In this document: positions 7,576-14,010 of the stretch, one piece after another
Position numbering within the stretch: the first letter of the stretch is position 1
Layout: each line of letters begins with the position of its first letter
Source of the DNA: Bacteroidales bacterium UBA4814
Lineage (GTDB): Bacteria > Bacteroidota > Bacteroidia > Bacteroidales > UBA7960
Direction of reading: 5' to 3'
Assembly (NCBI GenBank): GCA_002402465.1
Contig: DHFW01000034.1
Span: forward strand, 1 to 14,027
DNA length: 14,027 nucleotides
Made by a program: the position numbers and the translations under genes
The notes under the pieces: model-generated
The model's database searches: none
Told to the model about the DNA's origin: nothing
The model's input: only the letters and a program-made list of their open reading frames with translations

Positions 7576-8380
7576 AAGCATTCTCCCTAATATCCTGATT
7601 CTGATATTGCTGGTTGGCAGCTTCAATGCCTGCAAGCCGCGCCGCGACATCATCACCCCCGCCATCGACGACCTGTTGCGTTCGCCCGAAAGGGCCCTGC
7701 GTACTATGCATGCCAACCAGGCCGACTTCGACTTTTACGCAGCCCGCTTTTCGGGAAATGCCTTCTGGGGAAACAGCAACTACAACGTGAGCGGAACCCT
7801 TCGAATTCATAAAGACCAGGCCATCTTCCTGTCGGTAACACCCCTGCTGGGCATTGAAGTGGCCCGCTTGCTCATCACACCCGATACGGTGAAGTTCCTC
7901 AACCGCCTGCAGTCCTCTTACTTTATTGGCGACATGAGCTTTATTAACGATATGCTTGGAACTGACCTCGACTTTTACATGCTGCAGGCCATCCTTACGG
8001 GAAACGACTTTGAGCACTTCACTTCCGACAACTTCCGTATTTCTGACGACCGCGGCATGCTGTTGCTCAGCTCGCCCGCACGCCGCCGAAAAAACGACCA
8101 CCAGGCCCCTGCTGTTGAGCACAACATATGGCTCGATCGCGAAAACTTCAGGATTCGGCAAACCGTTGTGTACGATGCAAGCCAAAGACGCATGATCAGG
8201 GCCGATTACAAAAGTTTTGAAACCCTCGGTGGGCAGCTGCTGCCCAACGACCTGGTGCTGGTATTTACCGACCCCGGCAGCCGTGCCGAACTGACATTAC
8301 GCACCAGCCGCACCAGCATCAACAGCCCCCAGGAAATGACCTTTTCTGTACCTTCGCGCTACAAACCAATGGATCTGTAA
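7568..8380 (+). CDS. DUF4292 family lipoprotein
   Basis: A 270-residue lipoprotein with signal MNKSILPNILILILLVGSFNAC up to the lipidated Cys22. The mature part matches what I know of DUF4292: a conserved N-terminal stretch (LRTMHANQADFDFYAARFSG), then alternating beta strands with V-S-G-T-L-R-I and a conserved L-L-G-I-E-V-A-R-L motif near residue 100. The predicted all-beta, lipid-cradle-like layout resembles LolA/LolB-type lipoprotein carriers. That resemblance is inference from strand pattern and length, and no function is established that I know of. Its start overlaps the TPR gene by 8 bp and its stop lies 8 bp before the envC-like gene, so the three are very likely one operon with related jobs at the cell envelope. 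Confidence 0.85.
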   Translation: MNKSILPNILILILLVGSFNACKPRRDIITPAIDDLLRSPERALRTMHANQADFDFYAARFSGNAFWGNSNYNVSGTLRIHKDQAIFLSVTPLLGIEVARLLITPDTVKFLNRLQSSYFIGDMSFINDMLGTDLDFYMLQAILTGNDFEHFTSDNFRISDDRGMLLLSSPARRRKNDHQAPAVEHNIWLDRENFRIRQTVVYDASQRRMIRADYKSFETLGGQLLPNDLVLVFTDPGSRAELTLRTSRTSINSPQEMTFSVPSRYKPMDL

Positions 8381-8388
8381 AAAGAATT

Positions 8389-9651
8389 ATGGCAGGCAGC
8401 ATTTATACAAAATTCCGCATCAGCAGGCTGGCATGCACTGCCCTGCTTACAGGTCTTTTATTACTGCCCTGGGCTGCTCCGGCACAAACCCAGAGCCGCG
8501 AGGCACTGGAGCGCGATAAGCAAAACATTGAACGCGAAATTCGGCTCATCAACGAGATGTTGCAGGAAACCAAGAAAACGGCCGAGGTAGGCATGAACCA
8601 ACTGGTAATGCTCAACACCCAGATCACCCGTCGCGAAAGCCTCCTCAGGGCCATCAACAACGAGATCAGTCTGATCAACCGCCGCATTGAAACCCAGACC
8701 CGAACCATTGAAGAGTTGCGCCAGGAACTGGAAGAGCTGCGTGCCTCCTACGCCAAGATGGTACAATACGCGTGGCTGACACGCAGCAACTACCAACGCA
8801 TGGCCTTCTTGTTTTCTTCCAACAGCTTCAACCAGGCCTATATGCGCCTGCGTTACCTGCAGGAGTATGCGCGCCACCGCCAGTTGCAGGCCGAAAAAAT
8901 TGTGAAGACCCAAAAAACCCTTCAGCAGGAAATTGCCCGCCTCGAAGAACAAAAAATTCAACAGGAAAAGCTCCGGGCCGAGCAACAGCAGTCGATGCAG
9001 GAGCTCAACCGCGAGAAGGGCGAACAAGACCAAACCATCAGGCAGTTAAGGCGCAGGGAGCAGGAGCTCATGCAACGCCTGCGCCAACAGGAAAGGGCCC
9101 GGCAGGACCTGCAGCACAACATCGAACGCATCATTGCCGAAGAGCGGCGCCGCTCGCAGGAACAAGCCAGGGCCGAAGGCCGAACCGTAACGCCTGGCAC
9201 TTACGCCCTCACACCCGAAGAGCAGCTGCTATCAAACAACTTTGCCGAAAACAAAGGCAAACTGCCATGGCCCGTTGAACGCGGTGTGATTACCGGCAGC
9301 TTTGGAGAACAACCCCACCCAGTGCTGCGTAACATCAAAATTGTGAACAACGGCATCGACATTGCCTCGGTGCCGGGCGCAAAAGCAAGGGCCATTTTCG
9401 AAGGCACCGTGTCAAGAGTCATTACCGTGCCCGGAGCCTATAATGCAGTAATAATTAGGCATGGCGAATACCTTACCGTATACTCCAACCTGGCGCAGGT
9501 GTCGGTTCAAAGCGGCGATAAGGTTAACATACGCCAGGAAATTGGCACCGTGGCTACCGACAGCCGCGAAGGGAAAACGCATGTGCACCTTGAAGTATGG
9601 AAAGGTAACGACAAGCTGAACCCAGCCGACTGGATAGCCAGCCAGAGATAA
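8389..9651 (+). CDS. envC: EnvC-like murein hydrolase activator (degenerate M23/LytM)
   Basis: A 420-residue periplasmic protein. A signal peptide (about 1-33, cleavage near APAQ) is followed by a long Gln/Glu/Arg-rich coiled coil (about 35-265) and a C-terminal LytM/M23 domain (about 290-415). This is the EnvC/NlpD architecture; such proteins bind and switch on peptidoglycan amidases that split daughter cells. In active M23 enzymes the first zinc ligand is the His of an HxxxD motif; here the position is Asn (N320-N-G-I-D324). D324, H358 and the HVH motif (398-400) are kept. Loss of one zinc ligand argues for an activator, not an active endopeptidase. The gene follows the DUF4292 gene by 8 bp and precedes tatA by 71 bp. 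The symbol is by architecture, not proven orthology. Confidence 0.85.
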   Translation: MAGSIYTKFRISRLACTALLTGLLLLPWAAPAQTQSREALERDKQNIEREIRLINEMLQETKKTAEVGMNQLVMLNTQITRRESLLRAINNEISLINRRIETQTRTIEELRQELEELRASYAKMVQYAWLTRSNYQRMAFLFSSNSFNQAYMRLRYLQEYARHRQLQAEKIVKTQKTLQQEIARLEEQKIQQEKLRAEQQQSMQELNREKGEQDQTIRQLRRREQELMQRLRQQERARQDLQHNIERIIAEERRRSQEQARAEGRTVTPGTYALTPEEQLLSNNFAENKGKLPWPVERGVITGSFGEQPHPVLRNIKIVNNGIDIASVPGAKARAIFEGTVSRVITVPGAYNAVIIRHGEYLTVYSNLAQVSVQSGDKVNIRQEIGTVATDSREGKTHVHLEVWKGNDKLNPADWIASQR

Positions 9652-9687
9652 TTATTGTTAAAGGGCTGGCGTGGCCGCATTTTTTTA

Positions 9688-9695
9688 TAGATTTG
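9688..9695 (+). promoter_or_regulatory. Candidate -7 promoter box upstream of tatA
   Basis: TAGATTTG fits the Bacteroidota -7 consensus TAnnTTTG exactly and lies 27 bp before the tatA ATG. No TTTG -33 box occurs at the expected spacing (the region there is GGGCTGGCG), so this would be a weak or partly atypical promoter inside the gene block. Confidence 0.35.
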
Positions 9696-9722
9696 TAAAC
9701 AGAAGAAGCTAAAAAAAAACCT

Positions 9723-9911
9723 ATGAAAAATTTATTCGTTATCGGCATGCTGGGCACCCAGGAAATCCTGCTGATCGTACTAGCAATTGTACTCATCTTT
9801 GGAGGCCGCAAAATTCCTGAACTCATGCGCGGGCTGGGAAGGGGCATGAAGGAATTTAAGGATGCCCAGAAAGATGAGCCGGAAAAGAAAAACGACCAGA
9901 CCGGCCAATAA
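9723..9911 (+). CDS. tatA: Twin-arginine translocase subunit TatA/TatE
   Basis: TatA multimers form the pore-like part of the Tat system, which exports folded proteins carrying twin-arginine signals across the inner membrane. This 62-residue protein has the full design: a short N-terminus with a polar Gln (Q13) at the start of one transmembrane helix (about 12-26), the FGG hinge (26-28), an amphipathic helix (about 30-49: RKIPELMRGLGRGMKEFKDA) and a charged, Lys/Glu-rich tail. It is shorter than E. coli TatA (89 residues) but normal for Bacteroidota. No tatB or tatC is present in the window, so the partner must be elsewhere. The ATG at 9723 follows a poly-A stretch, and there is no clear Shine-Dalgarno site. 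Confidence 0.93.
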   Translation: MKNLFVIGMLGTQEILLIVLAIVLIFGGRKIPELMRGLGRGMKEFKDAQKDEPEKKNDQTGQ

Positions 9912-9930
9912 TTCCCTCTTGCGAAAGTCT

Positions 9931-9984
9931 CCTGAAACCTGATGCAATGGGGTTCCTCCCCAAAGAAGCAGATAGGTTTTCAGG
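9931..9984 (+). other. Two-level stem-loop between tatA and the MltD-like gene
   Basis: An outer stem pairs CCTGAAACCT (9931-9940) with AGGTTTTCAGG (9974-9984, one bulged T). Inside it GGGG (9949-9952) pairs with CCCC (9958-9961) around a 5-nt loop. A run of seven T (9998-10004) begins 13 nt after the outer stem. It could be an inefficient tatA terminator or a structured leader of the next gene. Confidence 0.4.
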
Positions 9985-10089
9985 TAATTTGTGCAAGTTT
10001 TTTTATTATAGCAAAGTTTCCCTGTGGTGGCAATCATTTCCAGGCCTTCACTTTTTGCACCGTAAATCATTCTTTTTTTTCAGAACCCA

Positions 10090-11577
10090 ATGACCAACAA
10101 ATATTTCCTGCTCCCCCTCCTGTTTCTACTGCCCTTTTTTGCCAAAGGTCATCAAACCGCAACTGATCCCGAGCTTGCCGATACTTCCTCGGTATTTGTC
10201 ATTGCCCCCGACGACCCCATTTCGGCCATGCTCGACAGCCTGTCTGCGCTGAATATCTTTCAGAACCTGAACACGCGGCAAGATGATGGTCAGCACCGGC
10301 ACAACTTCCCTGCCGGTTTTGTGCCTGCCTTTTCCGATTCGGTGTACCAGGAGCGCATCCAGCGCATGAACGACAACTCGCCGTTCGAGTTTGTTTATAA
10401 TGCCCAGGTGAAAGCTTATATCGACCTGTATGGTGTTCGCCGGCGTGACCTCACCGAGCGTATGCTCGGGCTCTCGCAGCTCTATTTCCCGCTCTTCGAA
10501 GAGCAGCTCGACCGGTTCGATTTGCCCCTGGAATTGAAGTACCTTGCGGTAATTGAGTCGGCCCTCAACCCCACGGCCCGCTCGCGCGCTGGGGCAACCG
10601 GCCTTTGGCAATTCATGTACCACACCGGCCGCAGGTATGGCCTGGAGGTTAACAATTATGTGGATGACCGTAGCGACGTAATCCGGGCCACAATTGCCGC
10701 TTGCCAGCACCTCAACGACCTTTACAAGATTTACGAAGACTGGTCGCTGGTGCTGTCCGCTTACAACGCCGGACCAGGAAATGTGAACCGTGCCATTCGC
10801 CGTGCAGGCGGCGTGAAGGACTTCTGGCGCATCGCCAACTACCTGCCTCGCGAAACGAGAAACTATGTGCCTGCATTTATTGCCGTTACCTATGTGATGG
10901 AGCACGCCGAAGAACACAACCTCTATGTGGTACCTCCGGTGTATTCATACCTCGATGTGGACACCATTCATGTGCGACAGCAACTGAGCCTGAGAACCGT
11001 GAGCGAGCTGCTCGATATTCCCATGGATAACCTGCGCTACCTCAACCCCACATACCGTAAAAACATTATTCCCAACAATCCTGAAAATCCATACGTGCTG
11101 CACCTTCCAAAAGAATATGCCAACCTGTTTGTTGCCAATGAAGAAAGCATTTACAACTTCCGCACACCCGAAGAAATAAGGCAGGAAGAACTGGCGGCCA
11201 TCATGGAAGAAACCACCATACACGTGGTGCGCTCGGGCGATGTGCTGGGAAGCATAGCCCGAAGGTATGGCACCACGGTGGGCGAGATACAACGTCTGAA
11301 CAATTTGCGGGGCACCCTTATCCGGCCCGGGCAGCGTCTTATCGTTAAAGCACCCGCCGACCGGCCAGTGGCCACCCCTTCGAGCGCCAACGTGCATGTG
11401 GTGAAAAGCGGCGAAACCCTTGGAGTGATCGCAAACCGCTACCGAGTGTCGGTAAACAACCTCATGGAGTGGAACAATTTGAGCAACAGCACCATACGAG
11501 TAGGACAGCAACTCATTGTAAGGCCACCCGAAGGACGCTCCTCGGCTAGCACCGAACGAAATTCAGAAAAGGGCTGA
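10090..11577 (+). CDS. Membrane-bound lytic transglycosylase, MltD-like, two LysM domains
   Basis: This enzyme cleaves the MurNAc-GlcNAc bond of peptidoglycan to give 1,6-anhydro ends. It has 495 residues: a signal peptide (about 1-20, no lipobox Cys, unlike E. coli MltD), a family N-terminal region, then an SLT lysozyme-like domain (about 135-270). Glu156 in VIESALNP is the expected catalytic acid. Supporting motifs are AGATGLWQFM (168-177) and the substrate-groove motif SAYNAGPGNV (223-232). A linker leads to two LysM glycan-binding domains at about 377-419 (IHVVRSGDVLG to RLIV) and 435-477 (VHVVKSGETLG to QLIV). It follows tatA by 178 bp and precedes the DUF4837 gene by 86 bp. The ATG at 10090 gives the signal peptide. 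Confidence 0.93.
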   Translation: MTNKYFLLPLLFLLPFFAKGHQTATDPELADTSSVFVIAPDDPISAMLDSLSALNIFQNLNTRQDDGQHRHNFPAGFVPAFSDSVYQERIQRMNDNSPFEFVYNAQVKAYIDLYGVRRRDLTERMLGLSQLYFPLFEEQLDRFDLPLELKYLAVIESALNPTARSRAGATGLWQFMYHTGRRYGLEVNNYVDDRSDVIRATIAACQHLNDLYKIYEDWSLVLSAYNAGPGNVNRAIRRAGGVKDFWRIANYLPRETRNYVPAFIAVTYVMEHAEEHNLYVVPPVYSYLDVDTIHVRQQLSLRTVSELLDIPMDNLRYLNPTYRKNIIPNNPENPYVLHLPKEYANLFVANEESIYNFRTPEEIRQEELAAIMEETTIHVVRSGDVLGSIARRYGTTVGEIQRLNNLRGTLIRPGQRLIVKAPADRPVATPSSANVHVVKSGETLGVIANRYRVSVNNLMEWNNLSNSTIRVGQQLIVRPPEGRSSASTERNSEKG

Positions 11578-11644
11578 CAGAAAACAGACATATTTAATGG
11601 TTTGGCATGTTTTTTGGGGGTTCTTAGCGGCTTGCTATAAAAAA

Positions 11645-11652
11645 TATTTTTG
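11645..11652 (+). promoter_or_regulatory. Candidate -7 promoter box upstream of the DUF4837 gene
   Basis: TATTTTTG fits TAnnTTTG and sits 11 bp before the ATG at 11664. A matching -33 TTTG at 19-21 bp is missing, and the implied 5' leader would be only a few bases. This is a weak call. Confidence 0.22.
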
Positions 11653-11663
11653 CCACAAAATCA

Positions 11664-12680
11664 ATGACCATGAAGAAAATCATGTATTTTGCCGTCATAC
11701 TGCTGCTGGCAGCCTGCAGCACCGAGCGGCCGCAAAAACCTTCGGCCACCGGACGCGCCGGTGAGTTGCTGGTGGTAATGAATACCAGTAAATTTGAAGG
11801 CCCTGCCGGCGATGCCGTGCGCGAAGTGTTCGAAGCCCAGGTGCCCATGGTACTGACCTTCGAGCCCATGTTCGACCTGGTACAGATACAGGAAGAAAGT
11901 TTCGTGAAATTGTTTGAAACACACCGCCATATTTTTATGGCCGATATTTCCGAAAACCACTCGAAAGCCACCATCGAAATTTCAAGGGACGTTTGGTCAT
12001 ACCCCCAAATGGTCATTCGTGTAAAAGCGCCCAACGATTCCATTTTTCAACGGGTCATGGAAGCCAATGCCCAAACCTTTACCGATCATTACATTGCCAC
12101 CGAGCGCGAACGGGTGATCAACGCTAACAACCGCATGCCCAACCATGAAGCCAGAAGGATTATCAGGGACAAATTCGGTTATGAAATGGCTGTGCCACAG
12201 GGTTATTTTGTGGCAGTCCAAGACGATGCATTTGTTTGGTTGCGACGCACCGGCACACGCGAAGACCTGGAAATGGGTGTACTGATTGCCACCCTCGAAT
12301 ATAAAGACCCGGCCATTGACTTTGCCCCCGAAACTATTCGCTTGCGCCGCGACTCACTGACCCACAAATACATCCCCGGGCAGTTCGAAGGCTCTTTTAT
12401 GACCACTTATCCCGAACTAGAACCCGAATTCCGCGAGGTGAACTTCAACGGCTACTACGCCGTGGAGGCCCGCAGCCTATGGCGTGTAGAAGGCGACTTT
12501 ATGGGCGGCCCCTTCGTAAATTACACCTTGGTGGATGAAGCCAGAAACAGGCTGGTTATCCTCGACGGATTTGTGTATGCCCCCAAATTCGACAAGCGCG
12601 ACTACCTGCGCCAGCTCGAAGCCCTGATCTACAGCCTGAAATTTCCCGAAGGGGAAAACCAGGTGGCGGTGGCAGAGTAA
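11664..12680 (+). CDS. DUF4837 family lipoprotein
   Basis: A 338-residue lipoprotein with the lipobox LAAC (lipidated Cys18 if translation starts at 11664, Cys16 if at the equally good ATG at 11670, which gives MKKIMYF). The mature protein matches DUF4837 as I recall it: the N-terminal GRAGELLVVM segment, the central FGYEMAVPQGYFVA motif (about 172-185) followed by VWLRR, and a C-terminal WRVEGDFMGGPFVNY motif. No enzyme signature or transmembrane helix is visible, and the family has no established function known to me. It follows the MltD-like gene by 86 bp, so a periplasmic role connected with peptidoglycan or the outer membrane is a reasonable guess. No hairpin-plus-T-run terminator follows directly; palindrome-rich DNA starts instead. 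Confidence 0.85.
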   Translation: MTMKKIMYFAVILLLAACSTERPQKPSATGRAGELLVVMNTSKFEGPAGDAVREVFEAQVPMVLTFEPMFDLVQIQEESFVKLFETHRHIFMADISENHSKATIEISRDVWSYPQMVIRVKAPNDSIFQRVMEANAQTFTDHYIATERERVINANNRMPNHEARRIIRDKFGYEMAVPQGYFVAVQDDAFVWLRRTGTREDLEMGVLIATLEYKDPAIDFAPETIRLRRDSLTHKYIPGQFEGSFMTTYPELEPEFREVNFNGYYAVEARSLWRVEGDFMGGPFVNYTLVDEARNRLVILDGFVYAPKFDKRDYLRQLEALIYSLKFPEGENQVAVAE

Positions 12681-12764
12681 GCGCCCGCCAGTCCTTGGGT
12701 TCAACCCTGCCTCTCGAATTCACTTTCGCCCGAAGGGAGTAGGGAGCCGAGGGGTATCACTAGC

Positions 12765-12782
12765 CCCGGCATTTATGCCGGG
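12765..12782. repeat. Palindrome A
   Basis: CCCGGCAT (12765-12772) pairs with ATGCCGGG (12775-12782) around a TT loop: an 8-bp perfect stem. Confidence 0.8.
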
Positions 12783-12805
12783 TGTTCAAAACCCTACCCA
12801 CAACC

Positions 12806-12817
12806 GGGCTTTAGCCC
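12806..12817. repeat. Palindrome B
   Basis: GGGCT (12806-12810) pairs with AGCCC (12813-12817) around a TT loop. It shares the TT centre of palindrome A but not its arms. Confidence 0.6.
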
Positions 12818-12832
12818 AAACATCTTTTTTAT

Positions 12833-12850
12833 TTTGGGTTATAACCCAAA
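12833..12850. repeat. Palindrome C, 18-bp perfect
   Basis: TTTGGGTTATAACCCAAA is a perfect 18-bp palindrome with no spacer, which on DNA could also be a two-fold-symmetric protein site. Confidence 0.75.
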
Positions 12851-12873
12851 GGAGAGGGCCCCTTCCATTTCCC

Positions 12874-12887
12874 TAGCCTGAAGGCTA
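12874..12887. repeat. Palindrome D
   Basis: TAGCCT (12874-12879) pairs with AGGCTA (12882-12887) around GA. It is the last of four palindromes whose centres are 38, 30 and 39 bp apart. Confidence 0.6.
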
Positions 12888-13074
12888 TGGCTATTTATCT
12901 CTGCAAAATCGAACCACCTCTCTGACTGCGCTCAGCCTGACTTCTCCGAGGCAACGCCTGCCAGGGCAAAACCCACCGCCAGAAATGCAGGACAAAAGCA
13001 GGACTTGGTATGGACCAAAGCAGGACCGATCCTTGTTCGTACCCTGCTCGTACTTCGCTCCTTTGCAATGAGAG

Positions 13075-13118
13075 TTGAAAGGGACTTGGATGGGACTTGA
13101 AAGGGACTTGAAAGGGAG
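13075..13118. repeat. 11-bp tandem repeat, four units
   Basis: Units TTGAAAGGGAC (13075-13085), TTGGATGGGAC (13086-13096), TTGAAAGGGAC (13097-13107) and TTGAAAGGGAG (13108-13118) follow one another without gaps. Units 1 and 3 are identical and unit 4 differs only at its last base. The period is not a multiple of three and no gene covers it. Confidence 0.85.
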
Positions 13119-13407
13119 CGGGTCAGTGTTGAGGGACCAAAGATTATTGATCAGGGTTAAGGGGTTGTTTTTTGACTTTTTTTGTCATTCCTAATTGTTT
13201 ATGAATATCCCCCCCGCTGAGCGGAAATTAGCTTCGCTGAACTCTCCCGCTAATGCGGGACCGGTTGCAATTCCGCCCTGAACATAACAGAACTTGCAAT
13301 TCAAAAACCCAGAACAAATTGGGCCAAGCCATTGCTGCCCTTTTGGCCTTAAAAAAAACCTGGTAACAAGGCAAGAGAGCGAAGCGTGAAAAAGTAGAAA
13401 AAAACCA

Positions 13408-13428
13408 AGACGCGCCACAAGCGCGTCT
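13408..13428 (+). repeat. REP-like hairpin, copy 1
   Basis: AGACGCGC (13408-13415) pairs with GCGCGTCT (13421-13428), loop CACAA. Including the following GTAC, 13408-13432 is the exact reverse complement of 13564-13588 (copy 4). Confidence 0.85.
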
Positions 13429-13457
13429 GTACAGGGCATGCATATAATTTAAATTTG

Positions 13458-13479
13458 AGACGCGCCGCAAAGCGCGTCT
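13458..13479 (+). repeat. REP-like hairpin, copy 2
   Basis: AGACGCGC (13458-13465) pairs with GCGCGTCT (13472-13479), loop CGCAAA. The arms are identical to copies 1 and 4. Confidence 0.85.
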
Positions 13480-13518
13480 TTACATTAAGGGCGGCCTTTC
13501 ACTAAATTTCTATGGTAG

Positions 13519-13540
13519 AGACGTGCCTGGCGGCACGTCT
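13519..13540 (+). repeat. REP-like hairpin, copy 3 (variant with compensatory change)
   Basis: AGACGTGCC (13519-13527) pairs with GGCACGTCT (13532-13540), loop TGGC. Relative to the other copies a C-G pair is replaced by T-A on both arms, so pairing is preserved. Confidence 0.85.
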
Positions 13541-13567
13541 TCTTTCAAAAATGGAAATTCTCAGTAC

Positions 13568-13588
13568 AGACGCGCTTGTGGCGCGTCT
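13568..13588 (-). repeat. REP-like hairpin, copy 4 (inverted)
   Basis: AGACGCGC (13568-13575) pairs with GCGCGTCT (13581-13588), loop TTGTG. With the preceding GTAC it is a 25-bp exact inverted copy of copy 1. Confidence 0.85.
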
Positions 13589-13628
13589 CAAAATAAAGAT
13601 TTTTTCCAAAACCCATATTTACCCCCTT

Positions 13629-13674
13629 GCGCTGCGACGACGCCTCTGCTGGCCAGGCCAGCCTTGCGCAGCGC
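13629..13674. repeat. Nested hairpin
   Basis: GCGCTGCG (13629-13636) pairs with CGCAGCGC (13667-13674). The 30-nt loop contains a second small stem (CTGGC/GCCAG around 13649-13662). It lies 40 bp after the last REP-like copy. Confidence 0.55.
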
Positions 13675-13697
13675 CCGAAAAAAAATAATATCCATTT

Positions 13698-13717
13698 CCC
13701 CATGCTTCCGCATGGGG
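13698..13717. repeat. Hairpin with TTCC loop
   Basis: CCCCATGC (13698-13705) pairs perfectly with GCATGGGG (13710-13717) across TTCC. No T-run follows on either strand, so it is not a standard terminator. Confidence 0.7.
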
Positions 13718-13728
13718 CTATTCACATT

Positions 13729-13745
13729 TTACCCCTAAGGGGTAA
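13729..13745. repeat. 17-bp palindrome
   Basis: TTACCCCT (13729-13736) and AGGGGTAA (13738-13745) are perfect inverted arms around a single A. Confidence 0.7.
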
Positions 13746-14010
13746 TGACGTGTTTGCGAAGATTGGTTTTAAATTAGAAAGGTGGTCGCGCGACACGGGC
13801 GCTTTTTACAGCAGTATACAGAATTTTATTCAGAATTGAGGAGGTTGATTAGGACTTTTTTATTTTTCTATATCACCTAAGGCCGCAATTTGGTTTCATG
13901 CCATATGGAAAACATATATTGATCAACCCTTAAATTCTTAATTTTTACTCAAGGCATATCGTGAAACTTAATTGAAAGTAGGTGGAAAAAACTATTAAAA
14001 ACCACTGTTA

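Larger units (their letters stand above)
12681..14010. other. Palindrome-rich region of about 1.3 kb without credible genes
   Basis: Open frames here (the longest about 80 codons) run through palindromes and have low-complexity, family-less products, so I call none. The region instead holds four unlike palindromes at 12765-12887, an 11-bp tandem repeat at 13075-13118, small hairpins at 13214-13260 and 13322-13348, four REP-like hairpins at 13408-13588, and three more hairpins at 13629-13745. The last 200 bp before the right-edge IS end are A+T-rich and featureless. No tRNA, rRNA or CRISPR array is recognisable. Confidence 0.7.

Noticed and set aside
7469..8185. 238-codon minus-strand frame opposite the TPR and DUF4292 genes
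   Set aside because: It spans two overlapping real genes on the other strand and resembles no known family.
10126..10917. 263-codon minus-strand frame opposite the MltD-like gene
   Set aside because: It is antisense to the catalytic domain of a clear lytic transglycosylase and reflects codon bias on the opposite strand.
375..12680. Composite transposon carrying accessory cargo
   Set aside because: Apart from the protease, the genes inside are housekeeping-like (dut, tatA, envelope genes) in an order I recognise as normal for Bacteroidota, so the flanking IS ends more likely inserted around resident DNA.
13191..13439. Minus-strand open frames of about 80 codons (13191-13439 and 13228-13470)
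   Set aside because: They overlap each other in different frames, run through REP-like and other hairpins, have no recognisable domain, and lie in low-complexity DNA. Chance frames are the simpler explanation.
13408..13588. Possible CRISPR array
   Set aside because: The repeats are short, internally palindromic, vary in loop and orientation, and are spaced 50, 61 and 49 bp apart. A CRISPR array has same-orientation near-identical repeats with uniform spacers, and no cas gene is present.
13523..13839. Plus-strand open frames of about 70 codons (13523-13738 and 13627-13839)
   Set aside because: Part of their sequence is translated from the palindromes themselves, and they lack a family match or start context. 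I treat them as by-products of the repeats.
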